Part shown: piece after piece, positions 54,183 to 63,009 of the stretch | How the letters are laid out: every line of letters begins with the position of its first letter | Numbering within the stretch: the first letter of the stretch is position 1 | Origin: Minwuia thermotolerans | GTDB lineage: Bacteria; Pseudomonadota; Alphaproteobacteria; Minwuiales; Minwuiaceae | Length of the DNA: 64,000 nucleotides | Reading direction: 5' to 3' | Assembly: GCA_021604565.1 (NCBI GenBank) | Contig: BQJF01000008.1 | Location: 18,380 to 82,379 of the forward strand | Made by a program: the position numbers and the translations under genes | The notes under the pieces: generated by a model | Told to the model about the DNA's origin: nothing | What the model saw: only the letters and a program-made list of their open reading frames with translations | Databases searched by the model: none

Positions 54183-54577
54183 AGCTGTTCTTCGATAACA
54201 ATATTTCACCGAAGATCGCGCGCGCGTTTGCAGCCTTGCTGGACCAGTCTGATCAGTCCGTGGCGCTGCGGGAACGATTCGATACGCGTGTAACCGACGT
54301 CGAGTGGATCAACACACTCGGCAATGATCGCGGATGGGTCGTGATCTCCGGTGACAAGCGGATCCTCAAGAATGGCGCGGAGCGGGAGGCCTTCCGGCGC
54401 GCGAGGATGGTCGGCTTCTTTCTCGAGCCGGCCGTTCAGAAGGCAGGCGTCTTCGGGCAGGCGGCGCGCCTCATCACCGTGTTTCCGCATATCGAGAAGC
54501 AGGTTGAACTGGTGCAGCCCCCAGCCGCATTTCTGGTTCCGATAAAGGGTAACCGACTGAAACAGTTAAGATTCTAA
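54179..54577 (+). CDS. VapC45-like PIN-domain toxin
   Basis: A 132-residue PIN-like nuclease (DUF5615/VapC45 type). Acidic active-site candidates are Asp6 in 'LFFDNNISPKIARAF', Asp in 'RVTDVEWI' and Asp in 'VVISGDKRILKN'. PIN toxins cleave tRNA or rRNA in a metal-dependent way. It starts with TTG at 54179 in a 4-nt TTGA overlap with the antitoxin gene. Its last codons lie inside a strong hairpin. Confidence 0.78.
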   Translation: MKLFFDNNISPKIARAFAALLDQSDQSVALRERFDTRVTDVEWINTLGNDRGWVVISGDKRILKNGAEREAFRRARMVGFFLEPAVQKAGVFGQAARLITVFPHIEKQVELVQPPAAFLVPIKGNRLKQLRF

Positions 54578-54592
54578 ACTGCTTCAGTCGGT
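54552..54592. terminator. Strong hairpin across the vapC45-like stop codon
   Basis: A 16-nt stem with one mismatch: ACCGACTGAAACAGTT and AACTGCTTCAGTCGGT around a loop of about 9 nt. It contains the toxin stop (54575-54577) and lies between convergent genes, so a bidirectional terminator or an mRNA 3'-end stabilizer is likely. No clear T-tract. Confidence 0.55.
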
Positions 54593-54617
54593 AATCTGCA
54601 TTCGGCAAGATCGTCTG

Positions 54618-55757
54618 TCAAAGCCCGCGGGCGATGATTTCCTTCATGATCTCGTTGGTGCCGGCATAGATGCGCTGGACGCGGGCGTCGGCGTACATGC
54701 GGGCGATGGGATATTCCCACATGAAGCCATAGCCGCCGTGCAGTTGCAGGCACTCGTCGATCACCTTGTTCTGCATGTCGGAGGTCCAGAGCTTGGCCAT
54801 CGACGCGGTTTCGGCGTCCAGTTCGTTGACCAGTACCTTCGACAGGCACTCGTCGACGAAGGTGCGGGCGACCTGGGTGATGGTCTTCATTTCCGCCAGC
54901 TTGAAGCGGGTATTCTGGAATTCGAGCAGCGGCTGGCCGAAAGCCTTGCGTTCCTTGCAGTATTCCACCGTCATCTCGACGGCGGCTTCCATGGCGGCGG
55001 CGGCGCTGATGGCCACCTGGATGCGTTCCCACGCCAGTTCCTGCATCAGGTAGACGAAGCCCTTGCCCTCGTCCCCCAGGACCCGGTCAGCGGGAATGCG
55101 CACGTTGTCGAAGAACAGTTCCGACGTGTCCTGCGCCTTCAGGCCCAGCTTCTTCAGGCGGCGGCCCTTCTCGAAGCCCTCGTCACCCCGTTCGACCATC
55201 ACCAGAGAGGTGCCCTTGGCCCCTTTTTCCGGATCCGTCTTGGCGACAACGATGACGACATCGGCATTCCAGCCATTGGTGATGAAGGTCTTCTGGCCAT
55301 TGACGACAATCTCGTTGCCGTCCTTCAGCGCCGTTGTCTTCACACCCTGAAGGTCCGACCCCGTGCCGGGTTCCGACATGGCAATGGCACCGACCATTTC
55401 GCCGCTGGCCATCTTCGGCAAGTACTTCCGCTTCTGCTCCTCGGAACCATAGCGGTTGATGTAGGGGGCCACGATCTCGTTGTGCAGGCCAAAGCCAAGG
55501 CCGGTCAGGTTCAGCCGCTGCGTTTCCTCCATCAGGATCGCGCTGTAGAGCTTGTCGGCCTCCGAACCACCATATTCCTCCGGCATCGACATGCAGAGGA
55601 ATCCCAGCTCACCGGCGCGGGTCCAGGCATCCCGATCAACGTAGCCCTGATTCTCCCACTTCTCGTGGTGGGGCGCCATTTCCTCTTCCAGAAACTTGCG
55701 GACAGTGCGACGGAAGATCTCGTGATCCTCGCTGAAGATCTCGCGCTGCAAACCCAT
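54618..55757 (-). CDS. Acyl-CoA dehydrogenase, long-chain type
   Basis: FAD enzyme of 379 residues. Beta-domain motif 'AIAMSEPGTGSDLQGVKTTA' at about 124-143, 'GQKTFITNGWNADVVIVVAK', and C-terminal 'EYCKERKAFGQPLLEFQNTR'. Near the C-terminus it reads 'RIYAGTNEIMKEIIARGL': Ala replaces the catalytic Glu of medium-chain enzymes, so, as in long-chain/isovaleryl types, the base is probably a Glu of helix G ('AMEAAVEMTVEYC'). No ribosome binding site problem; the start at 55757 fits the family. Downstream of a histidine kinase gene on the same strand. Confidence 0.93.
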   Translation of the reverse strand: MGLQREIFSEDHEIFRRTVRKFLEEEMAPHHEKWENQGYVDRDAWTRAGELGFLCMSMPEEYGGSEADKLYSAILMEETQRLNLTGLGFGLHNEIVAPYINRYGSEEQKRKYLPKMASGEMVGAIAMSEPGTGSDLQGVKTTALKDGNEIVVNGQKTFITNGWNADVVIVVAKTDPEKGAKGTSLVMVERGDEGFEKGRRLKKLGLKAQDTSELFFDNVRIPADRVLGDEGKGFVYLMQELAWERIQVAISAAAAMEAAVEMTVEYCKERKAFGQPLLEFQNTRFKLAEMKTITQVARTFVDECLSKVLVNELDAETASMAKLWTSDMQNKVIDECLQLHGGYGFMWEYPIARMYADARVQRIYAGTNEIMKEIIARGL

Positions 55758-55820
55758 GGCTCCAAGCCCTCCCCGGCTTCAGACAATTGAACAGGGATCG
55801 GTTATAGCGCGGTGCTCGCG

Positions 55821-57092
55821 TCAGTGACCAGCAGTCATCGCGGACTTCTGGATCTCCCGGATCATCTTCAGCGTATCGGCGAGGGGGCTGTCGGGATCCC
55901 AGCTTGGCACAGACGGTTCGGTACTGACCGTTTCGGTGCTCGTCGGTTCAGGCCGGGCGGCGGTCACGACACGGGTGATCTCGGAGACCAGCAGCGTCAC
56001 GTCATAGGGCTTCAGGACCACGCCATCCATGCCGGCGGCGTGGAACGCCTCCCGATGTTGCGGCGAGTCGTGGCCGGTGACGCCCAGAATGGGGAGCCGC
56101 GACCCGGCTGCTTCTGCGGCGCGGATTTCCCGTGTCGCGGCAACGCCGTCCAGTTCCGGCATCTGGATGTCCATCAGCACCAGATCGATCGTGCCCGACA
56201 AGGCGCGCGCCACGGCGGAACGGCCATTGTCGACCGTGATCACTTCGTGCCCCAGCTTGCGCATCACGGCCTCCAGCAGGGCGCGATTGATCAGATGATC
56301 GTCGGCAACAAGCACCCGCAGGCCTGCAACCGTTTCATCACCTGCCGTCGGGTCACAGACAGCGTCTTCGATCTCCGCTTCACATTCGGGCAGTGCGATC
56401 TGCAGGCTGAAGGTGGAGCCGATGCCGGGCTGACTGGTCACCGTAATGTCGCCGTTCATCTGCCGCGCAAGCTGCCGGGAGATCGCCAGCCCGAGCCCCG
56501 CGCCGGATTCCGAATGGAGACGGCGGCGCTTCCAGGGCTGGAAAAGATCCTGGACCATCGCGGGTTCCATGCCGCAGCCGGTGTCCGTGACGACGAACCG
56601 CAGACCGATGCGATCACCCTGGTCGTGCGCTGACATCTGGACACTGACCTGACCACCGGAGGTGAACTTGATCGCGTTGCCGATCAGGTTGAGCAGGATC
56701 TGGCAGATGCGTGCCCGGTCGCCACGCAGGGTGCGGTTGCATCGCTCCCCGAAGCGGGCTTCGAAGCGCAGGCACTTGTCGGCAGCCTGCGGCCCCATCA
56801 CCCTGCCGACATGTTCCAGCAGTTCGACCGGAGAGAATGGCGCCTCCACCATCCGGAACCTGCCGGCTTCCATGCGTGACAGGTCGAGCATGTCGACGGA
56901 GAGGTTGCGCAGGCCATCAGCACAGGCGCGGATGGTGTCCACCTGCCTGCGCTGTTCCCGGTCAAGCTGGCTCGTCAGCAGCAGTTCGGTCACGCCGAGC
57001 AGTCCGTTCAGGCTGTTGCGCATCTCGTGACTGACTGCAGCGAGCAGATCAGGGCGGGCGAGGCTGGGGCTGCGCGCCGACATGTCATTCAC
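55821..57092 (-). CDS. Hybrid histidine kinase without an input domain
   Basis: About 423 residues from the GTG at 57092 (GGAG upstream; ATG 57083 and ATG 57164 are alternatives). H-box 'LLAAVSHEMRNSLNGLLGV' with His22, N-box 'ICQILLNLIGNAIKFTSGG', G1 'VVTDTGCGMEP' and G2 'GAGLGLAISRQL' are intact. A C-terminal REC domain carries the phosphoacceptor in 'LVLMDIQMPELDG' (about D308). There are no membrane segments and no PAS, GAF or HAMP domain before the H-box, so the sensor must be a partner protein. No response regulator or Hpt gene is adjacent. Follows fbpB by about 72 nt. Confidence 0.88.
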   Translation of the reverse strand: MNDMSARSPSLARPDLLAAVSHEMRNSLNGLLGVTELLLTSQLDREQRRQVDTIRACADGLRNLSVDMLDLSRMEAGRFRMVEAPFSPVELLEHVGRVMGPQAADKCLRFEARFGERCNRTLRGDRARICQILLNLIGNAIKFTSGGQVSVQMSAHDQGDRIGLRFVVTDTGCGMEPAMVQDLFQPWKRRRLHSESGAGLGLAISRQLARQMNGDITVTSQPGIGSTFSLQIALPECEAEIEDAVCDPTAGDETVAGLRVLVADDHLINRALLEAVMRKLGHEVITVDNGRSAVARALSGTIDLVLMDIQMPELDGVAATREIRAAEAAGSRLPILGVTGHDSPQHREAFHAAGMDGVVLKPYDVTLLVSEITRVVTAARPEPTSTETVSTEPSVPSWDPDSPLADTLKMIREIQKSAMTAGH

Positions 57093-57164
57093 GATGTTTC
57101 GCTCCGGTCCGTTGCAACCGGCGCAGCTTGCACGATCAGCGTTAACGAAGCATTTCCGCGGCAA

Positions 57165-58847
57165 TCAGGCCCGTGGCCGGGATGCCCGCCGGATCGTGTG
57201 GCTCAACAGGATCACGGGCACGACACCGGCCAGAACGATGGCAAGGGCACCGGGCGTGGCCTCCGCGAAACGCTCATCGACCGCATACTGGTGTGTCACC
57301 GTGGCCAGGGTCTCGAAGTTGAACGGGCGCAGCGCCAGGGTCATCGGCAGTTCCTTCAGCGTATCGACGAAGACCAGCAGGGCTGCGGTCAGGCTGCTTG
57401 CGCGCAGCAGCGGCCAGTGAATGCGCCGCACCAGGTCAAGCGGGCCCGAGCCAAGCAGGCGGGCGGCATCGTCGAGGGAACGGGGCACCCGCTCGAACCC
57501 CGCCTCGGTTGCGCCGAATCCCAGCGCCAGAAACCGCACGGTGCAGCCGAACAGCAGCGCGATCAGAGTGCCGGAGAGCAGCAGACCACTCGACAGCCCG
57601 AACGACGCGAACAGCCAGGCATCCAGCGCGTTGTCGAAGGCGGCGAAGGGGGCAAGGATGCCTATGGCCAGCACGGAACCGGGGATCGCGTAGCCCATGC
57701 TGGCCAGACGTGTACCCAGCCGCAGCAGCGGCGCGCCGCTCATGCGCCCGGCATAGGCCAGCCAGAGGGAAAGCACGGTCACGACCACGGCAGCGAGGCC
57801 GGCGAGTTCCAGCGAGTTGAGCAGCGCCGATGCCAGATCCCCCGTGAACAGGGCATCGATGCGATACCAGGACGATCCGACCAGCAGGCCGAAGGGCAGC
57901 AGGAAACCCAGCACGACGGGAAGGGCACAGAGCAGGGTCGCGGACCATGCTGCGACGCCATGCAACTGTTCGCGCGCCTGCGCGGGTCGGGTTGATCGGG
58001 CGTCGGTGAACCGGCGATCGGCCCGCGCGCGGCGTTCCGCCAGCAGCAGGATCGCAACCGCCGCCACCAGCATCAGCGCGAGACCGGACGCACCCTCCAG
58101 GCTGCCCATGTTGATCCAGACGTGGAAGATGCCGGTCGAGAACACGGGTACAGCGAAGAAGTCGACGGTGCCGTATTCGTTCAGTGTCTCCATCAGCGCC
58201 AGCGCGACACCGACGACGATGGCGGGTCGTGCCATGGGCAGGGCCACGCGCCAGAAGGCTGCGCTGGCGGACAGCCCCTGCATACGCGCGGCCTCCACGG
58301 CGGCGCGGGACTGGGCCAGGAACGCGGTACGGGTCAGCAGATAGACGTAGGGATACAGCACCAGCGTGATGATGATGATGGCACCGGGCAGGCTTCTGAT
58401 CTCCGGAAAGCTGTAGTCGGCGGCATTGCGCCAGCCGAACAGCTCGCGCAGCGTGCTCTGGACCGGACCGGCATAATCCAGCAGATCCGTATAGACGAAG
58501 GCGACGATGTAGGACGGTGCTGCCAGCGGCATCATCAGCGCCCACTCCAGTGTCCGGCGCAGCGGGAAGTCATGTGCCGCAACCAGCCAGGCTGCTCCGA
58601 CACCGATCAGGGTCACGCCGGTTCCCACGCCCAGGGCCAGCAGGCTGGTGGTGATGGTGTAGTTGCCCAGCACCGTTCGGGTCAGATGGGGCCAGATGCC
58701 CGGTTCCACCGACAGCGCGAACCAGACAAGCGCGCCGACCGGTAACGCAACAAGCCCCGTCGCGAGTATCGCGACGAGGCCTATTACGAGGTAGCTTCTG
58801 TCATGACCGCGACGAACGGGCGTCGGCGGCGCAACCGCAAGTGTCAT
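57165..58847 (-). CDS. fbpB: Ferric-iron ABC transporter permease
   Basis: A 560-residue fused permease with two homologous halves, each with about six membrane segments, and two EAA loops ('AARMQGLSASAAFWRVALPM' in the first half and 'ARLLGSGPLDLVRRIHWPLL' in the second). This size and duplication are typical of FbpB/SfuB-type Fe(III) permeases. It lies 24 nt after fbpA on the same strand. The ATPase FbpC is not encoded next to it, so it must be supplied in trans. Confidence 0.91.
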   Translation of the reverse strand: MTLAVAPPTPVRRGHDRSYLVIGLVAILATGLVALPVGALVWFALSVEPGIWPHLTRTVLGNYTITTSLLALGVGTGVTLIGVGAAWLVAAHDFPLRRTLEWALMMPLAAPSYIVAFVYTDLLDYAGPVQSTLRELFGWRNAADYSFPEIRSLPGAIIIITLVLYPYVYLLTRTAFLAQSRAAVEAARMQGLSASAAFWRVALPMARPAIVVGVALALMETLNEYGTVDFFAVPVFSTGIFHVWINMGSLEGASGLALMLVAAVAILLLAERRARADRRFTDARSTRPAQAREQLHGVAAWSATLLCALPVVLGFLLPFGLLVGSSWYRIDALFTGDLASALLNSLELAGLAAVVVTVLSLWLAYAGRMSGAPLLRLGTRLASMGYAIPGSVLAIGILAPFAAFDNALDAWLFASFGLSSGLLLSGTLIALLFGCTVRFLALGFGATEAGFERVPRSLDDAARLLGSGPLDLVRRIHWPLLRASSLTAALLVFVDTLKELPMTLALRPFNFETLATVTHQYAVDERFAEATPGALAIVLAGVVPVILLSHTIRRASRPRA

Positions 58848-58871
58848 GCGGTCACGATGGCAGATGATGCA

Positions 58872-59900
58872 TCAGCTGGAAAGACCGGCGCGGTCCACCA
58901 TCTGGGCGGCGGCACGGCGCTGGGCCGCGACATCGGCCAGGCTGACCGGATCTTCCTTGAACTCACCGAAGACGGCGATGACCGGAGCGGTTGATACGCC
59001 GGCCACGACCGGGAATTCGAAGTTCTGGGCGGCGTAGATTTCCTGCGCGCGCGGGCTGGTCAGATACTCGATCAGCTTCACGCCGTTCTCCGGGTGCTTG
59101 GCATGCTTGGTGACGCCTGCGCCGGTGATGTTCATGTGCGCGCCACGGTCACCCTGGTTCGGGAACACGGGACGCACGGCCTCGGCAGCCGGGCGCTGTT
59201 CCGGGTCGGAAAGCATGATGCCGTAGTAGTAGGTGTTGCCGATGGCGATATCGCACTCGCCCTGGGCGACAGCCTTGATCTGTGCGCGGTCGTTGCCCTG
59301 CGGCTTGCGCGCCAGGTTGGCCTTCACACCCTCCAGCCAGGTTTCCGTCCAGGCTTCGCCATGGGACGCGATCATGGAGGAGATCAGGTCGATCATGTAG
59401 GGGTGAGTGAACTGCCGGGCGCAGATCTTGCCCTTCCATTCCGCGTCGGCCAGACCTTCGTAGGTCAGGCCGCGATCAGCGGCAATGCGCTCACGGCTGG
59501 CATAGAGCACACGGCCGCGCTTGGTGATTGCGAACCAGCGATTCTCGGGGTCCTGGAAATTCGCCGGAACGGCGTCCTCCAGCTTCGGCGAGGTCACGGA
59601 GCGCAGCACATCAGCATCGACCAGGTCGGCCAGACGACCGGCGTTGGCGGTGATCACCACATCGGCAGGCGTGTTGCGGCCTTCGGCAACAAGACGCTCC
59701 AGCAGGCCCTTGTTCGCGTAGACCATGTTCACGGCAATACCGGTGTCGGCGGTGAAGGCGTCGATCAGCGGCTGCATCAGGTGTGGCTGGCGGTAGGAGT
59801 ACAGGTTGACCTCCTCCGCCGCCTGCGCGGCACCTGCGGTGAGGCCGCAAAGCATGGCGGCACCGGTTGCGAGGCGCGTGATGGATCCAAAGACTGACAT
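58872..59900 (-). CDS. fbpA: Ferric-iron ABC transporter substrate-binding protein
   Basis: Periplasmic Fe(III)-binding protein of 342 residues with a signal peptide at 1-28 ('LTAGAAQAAEEVNLYSYRQP' spans the cleavage site). The iron-ligating tyrosine cluster is Y224-Y226 in 'IAIGNTYYYGIML', matching the paired Tyr of bacterial FbpA. 'YANKGLLERLVAEGRNTPAD' and 'VLYASRERI' are family segments. The start at 59900 is chosen because the 14 residues upstream (from 59942) are not signal-like. First gene of the operon, behind a Fur-box-like site. Confidence 0.93.
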   Translation of the reverse strand: MSVFGSITRLATGAAMLCGLTAGAAQAAEEVNLYSYRQPHLMQPLIDAFTADTGIAVNMVYANKGLLERLVAEGRNTPADVVITANAGRLADLVDADVLRSVTSPKLEDAVPANFQDPENRWFAITKRGRVLYASRERIAADRGLTYEGLADAEWKGKICARQFTHPYMIDLISSMIASHGEAWTETWLEGVKANLARKPQGNDRAQIKAVAQGECDIAIGNTYYYGIMLSDPEQRPAAEAVRPVFPNQGDRGAHMNITGAGVTKHAKHPENGVKLIEYLTSPRAQEIYAAQNFEFPVVAGVSTAPVIAVFGEFKEDPVSLADVAAQRRAAAQMVDRAGLSS

Positions 59901-59968
59901 GGCAGGCGAGTCCCTTTTTTTCAGAATGAGTTGCAAGATCAATAACAGCGGAAATTCGGGTCTGCAAC

Positions 59969-59987
59969 ACTATTGATAATCATTTGC
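59969..59987. promoter_or_regulatory. Fur-box-like site upstream of fbpA
   Basis: ACTATTGATAATCATTTGC matches 14 of 19 positions of the classical Fur consensus (GATAATGATAATCATTATC). It is framed by CTGCA (59962-59966) and TGCAG (59985-59989) and lies about 70 nt before the fbpA start. This is the AT-rich island of the 189-nt spacer between fbpA and the EamA gene. In alphaproteobacteria another iron regulator (Irr or RirA) might be involved. Confidence 0.65.
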
Positions 59988-60089
59988 AGTGCAGCAATTC
60001 GCGAGCCGGCCGCTGACCCGCTGCGCGCGTGGACGCCCATGCGTCTGTTTGGGATTGCCGCAGGGGCAGGACTGCGTAAGCTCCCGCGC

Positions 60090-61004
60090 ATGACAACTGC
60101 CTCACCTCCGGTTGAAGAGAACGCGGCCTCGCGTTCCTTCAGTCTCATGATCTTCGTGCTGCTGATTCTGGTCTGGGGCCTGCTCTGGCCCTTCATGAAG
60201 ATCGCCGTGGCGGAGATGTCGGTCCTCAGCTTCCGGGCCATCAGCTCGGTGCTGGCCGCGATCACCATGCTGATCGTCACGCGGATCGCCGGTCACAGCC
60301 TGCGCGTCCCCCGTGACCACTGGGTTCCCCTGATCATTGCCGGATTGTTCAATGTCGGGGCCTGGCTCTACCTGTCGGCGGTGGGAGTCACCATGATCGA
60401 GGCCGGTCGCGCCTCGCTGATCGCCTATACCATGCCGGTGTGGGCCTTCCTGATGGGCATTCCGCTGCTGGGGGAGAAGATCACGCGCTGGCGCGTTCTC
60501 GGTCTTGTCCTGGCGATGGCGGGGCTGGCGGTGCTGATGGGCGACGAGGCCAAGCGACTGGGGGAGGCGCCCTTCGGCGCCCTGGTCATGGTGGCGGCAT
60601 CGCTCTGCTTTGCCTTCGGAACGGTCTGGCAGAAGTACAATACCTGGCGCGTGCCGCATCTGACGGTGATGAGCTGGCAGATGGTGGTGGGTGCGGCACC
60701 GATCACGGTGCTGGCCATACCTGACCTGCTGGTCCTGCAACCGGTCTCCTGGCAGGCGACGGCGGCAACCCTCTATGCCGGACTGATCGCTCAGGTCTTC
60801 GGTGTCGCCGCCTATCTCTGGCTGGTGAAGCGCCTGCCGGTGAAGACGGCGTCGCTGTCTGTCATGCTGGTGCCGCTGGTCGGGCTCGGATCATCGGCGA
60901 TCCTGCTGGGTGAATCGCTCGGACTGCCGGAACTGCTGGCGACGGGCCTGATCCTGGGGGCCATCGCAACGGTCTTTCCGAAGGACACGCCGAGGACAAG
61001 ATAG
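60090..61004 (+). CDS. EamA/DMT-superfamily transporter
   Basis: A 304-residue permease with ten membrane segments in two EamA repeats, the first opening 'LVWGLLWPFMKIAVAEMSVL', with the inner repeat boundary 'RVLGLVLAMAGLAVLMGDEA' and the late 'LSVMLVPLVGLGSSAILLGE'. Substrate unknown (metabolite exporters are common). An upstream in-frame start at 59973 would run through the Fur-like site and is rejected. Divergent from fbpA. The methyltransferase gene follows after 15 nt. Confidence 0.87.
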   Translation: MTTASPPVEENAASRSFSLMIFVLLILVWGLLWPFMKIAVAEMSVLSFRAISSVLAAITMLIVTRIAGHSLRVPRDHWVPLIIAGLFNVGAWLYLSAVGVTMIEAGRASLIAYTMPVWAFLMGIPLLGEKITRWRVLGLVLAMAGLAVLMGDEAKRLGEAPFGALVMVAASLCFAFGTVWQKYNTWRVPHLTVMSWQMVVGAAPITVLAIPDLLVLQPVSWQATAATLYAGLIAQVFGVAAYLWLVKRLPVKTASLSVMLVPLVGLGSSAILLGESLGLPELLATGLILGAIATVFPKDTPRTR

Positions 61005-61019
61005 GGGAGGTTCTGAATC

Positions 61020-62024
61020 ATGGCAGAGAAACGGGTGGATACCGTACGCCTGCAACGCATCTCGAAGGCCTACTGGGAGACGGGCGCGATGTATGCCGCC
61101 ATTGACCTGGGTGTCTTCACGCAGATCGCGGCAGGTGCGAATACCATTGCGAAGCTGGGCGCGGCCGTCGGGATCGGCACATTGAATGGCGAGCGGCTGC
61201 TGGATGCCCTGGCTGGCATGGAACTGGTGACGCGGGACGCGGACGGCACCTACACCAACGCACCGGATGTCGCGCGGTTCCTGGTGGAGGGGGAGCGCAG
61301 CTATGCAGGTCCCTGGATGACCTTCATGCGCGAAAGCTGGGGCGACTGGGGCAGGCTTTCGGAAGTCCTGAAGGAACAGAAGACCGAGCCGCTGGGCATG
61401 TACGACGACCTGACGGTGGAGAGTGCGCGCGCCTATCACAAGGCGACCTATTCCATTGGCATGGGTGCTGCCCGCAAGTTCCATCGGGAGGTCGATCTGA
61501 CCGGCCGCAGGCGCATCATGGACCTGGGCGGCGGCTCCGGTGCCTATTGCATCATCGCGGCCCGGACCTGGCCCGGGATCAGTGCGGTGGTGCTCGACCT
61601 GCCGCCCGTGGTGACCGTTGCGCGGGAGTTCATCGCGGAGAATGGTGTGTCCGACAGGGTCACCGCGGAATCGTGCGATTTCACGCGGGGGCCATTCCCG
61701 TCCGGCTGCGACGTCGCGATCCAGGCATCGAATCTGCCGATCTATGACCGCGAGACCTGGACCCGTGTCGTGGCGCAGGTGTTTGACGCGCTGGAACCGG
61801 GCGGCGAGTACCATCTGATCGGGGAAATGCTGGACGACGACCGCATGGGTCCGATCGCACCGGCAATGTGGGGCCTTTACGAGGCCATACCGCACTCGAT
61901 CGGGCACGCCCACACGATTGCCGAGTGTATCGGCTATCTCGAGAGTGCCGGTTTCGAGGAGATCAGCGCGACGGAGTTCATTCCGAAGACCCTGACGCGG
62001 GTGACGGGGCGCAAACCGGGCTGA
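61020..62024 (+). CDS. SAM-dependent O-methyltransferase (dimerization plus methyltransferase domains)
   Basis: A 334-residue protein. The N-terminal winged-helix dimerization domain spans about 10-100 ('YAAIDLGVFTQIAAGANTIA'). The Rossmann methyltransferase domain has SAM motif I 'IMDLGGGSGAYCIIAARTWP' near residue 161 and the 'LEPGGEYHLIGEMLDDD' segment. This layout is that of the hydroxyneurosporene/caffeoyl O-methyltransferase-like family. Substrate unknown. A GGGGAGG ribosome binding site precedes the ATG. It may be co-transcribed with the EamA exporter, which could export the methylated product. Confidence 0.88.
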   Translation: MAEKRVDTVRLQRISKAYWETGAMYAAIDLGVFTQIAAGANTIAKLGAAVGIGTLNGERLLDALAGMELVTRDADGTYTNAPDVARFLVEGERSYAGPWMTFMRESWGDWGRLSEVLKEQKTEPLGMYDDLTVESARAYHKATYSIGMGAARKFHREVDLTGRRRIMDLGGGSGAYCIIAARTWPGISAVVLDLPPVVTVAREFIAENGVSDRVTAESCDFTRGPFPSGCDVAIQASNLPIYDRETWTRVVAQVFDALEPGGEYHLIGEMLDDDRMGPIAPAMWGLYEAIPHSIGHAHTIAECIGYLESAGFEEISATEFIPKTLTRVTGRKPG

Positions 62025-62043
62025 TCACTGATTATCGGACAGT

Positions 62044-63009
62044 TCAGTCCGGGACGGGCACGGGCTTGTTGAAGCGCATCCGCGAGATCAGACGCAGCAC
62101 GGTAACGGCGGTCTTCGGCTGGTCCATTTCCAGGTGCAGGGCGGCGATGGCGAGCAGGTTGCCTGCCGGGTCACCTTCCGCCGCGTGGTTCAGCATCTCC
62201 TCCAGCTTCTTCAGGCCGTCAGCGCTGAAGCCGCCTACCTTTTCCGGGAACCGTTGGCGCAGGTGTGGGACCAGTCGTTCAGAACCAAGCTGAACCAGGT
62301 CCGGCTCCGCCCGCAGTGCGACACGGGCATAGACCGTCGCCGCGCGCTTCAGGTCGCCCGAGACCAGCCGATGCAGTGCAAACAGCAGCATTTCCCCCTG
62401 CAGCCGGCGCGCGTTGCCCTGTCGGATCTCCACCGCCGGAAGTGTCTTCGGATCGGTGGCGACGGCGGGTGTCCAGATACTGTCGAAAACGCCTGTAACG
62501 AAGCCCGCATCGTCTCCGCGCGCCACGGGCAGTCCGTCACCTTCGCCCAGGCTTGCCGCCCATCTGTCCAGAAAGGCGCGGCCCCCGTCACTGCTGTGGA
62601 GGCCGACGATGCCGTCAGGCATGGTTTCCGCGCCCACCGAAGGCAGCAGGGTCACGTCGATGCCGGGTTGTGCCAGCGGCTTCATCAGGGTTCCGACGGA
62701 TCCCGAGCGCAGGCGGCAGTGGGAGTTGACGTAGAAAGCGCGTTCGAAGATGTCGCGATCCATCGCGCGCCGACAACAGGTGGCGACACTGGCAGATGGA
62801 TCATCCGCCATGGAAATGACGATGTTGAAGACAGCCGTGCGCCAGAGCCTGTGAGTCGGGCGGTTGGTCACAACGGCGATCGGAACGTCCCTGAAATGCT
62901 GGCGCACCGACCAGGCGGCCATCAGGGTCCGGTCGATCTGGGTCTCGTCGCTGTTCGCGACAAACAGCACTACCCATTCATTCTGCCGTTTGGTTTCAGG
63001 TGTTTGCAT
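62044..63009 (-). CDS. Hypothetical protein with glycosyltransferase-A-like N-terminus
   Basis: A 321-residue soluble protein that I cannot assign to a known family. The N-terminal part ('NEWVVLFVANSDETQIDRTL', 'IAVVTNRPTHRLWRTAVF', then a 'FERAFYVNSHCRLRSGSV' segment) looks like a nucleotide-sugar-transferase fold where a DxD would be expected: it reads 'YVNSHCRL', so a canonical DxD is not seen. The C-terminal third is helical with TPR-like character ('LFALHRLVSGDLKRAATVYA', 'GNLLAIAALHLEMDQPKTAV'). Convergent with the methyltransferase gene. Role unknown. Confidence 0.6.
   Translation of the reverse strand: MQTPETKRQNEWVVLFVANSDETQIDRTLMAAWSVRQHFRDVPIAVVTNRPTHRLWRTAVFNIVISMADDPSASVATCCRRAMDRDIFERAFYVNSHCRLRSGSVGTLMKPLAQPGIDVTLLPSVGAETMPDGIVGLHSSDGGRAFLDRWAASLGEGDGLPVARGDDAGFVTGVFDSIWTPAVATDPKTLPAVEIRQGNARRLQGEMLLFALHRLVSGDLKRAATVYARVALRAEPDLVQLGSERLVPHLRQRFPEKVGGFSADGLKKLEEMLNHAAEGDPAGNLLAIAALHLEMDQPKTAVTVLRLISRMRFNKPVPVPD

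Noticed and set aside
57027..58745. Long plus-strand frames antisense to fbpB
   Set aside because: Low-complexity Gln/Arg/Gly-rich translations with no motifs; fbpB on the other strand is intact.
59973..60089. N-terminal extension of the EamA transporter from an ATG at 59973
   Set aside because: It would run through the Fur-like box, is not membrane-like and is absent from the family. ATG 60090 fits better.
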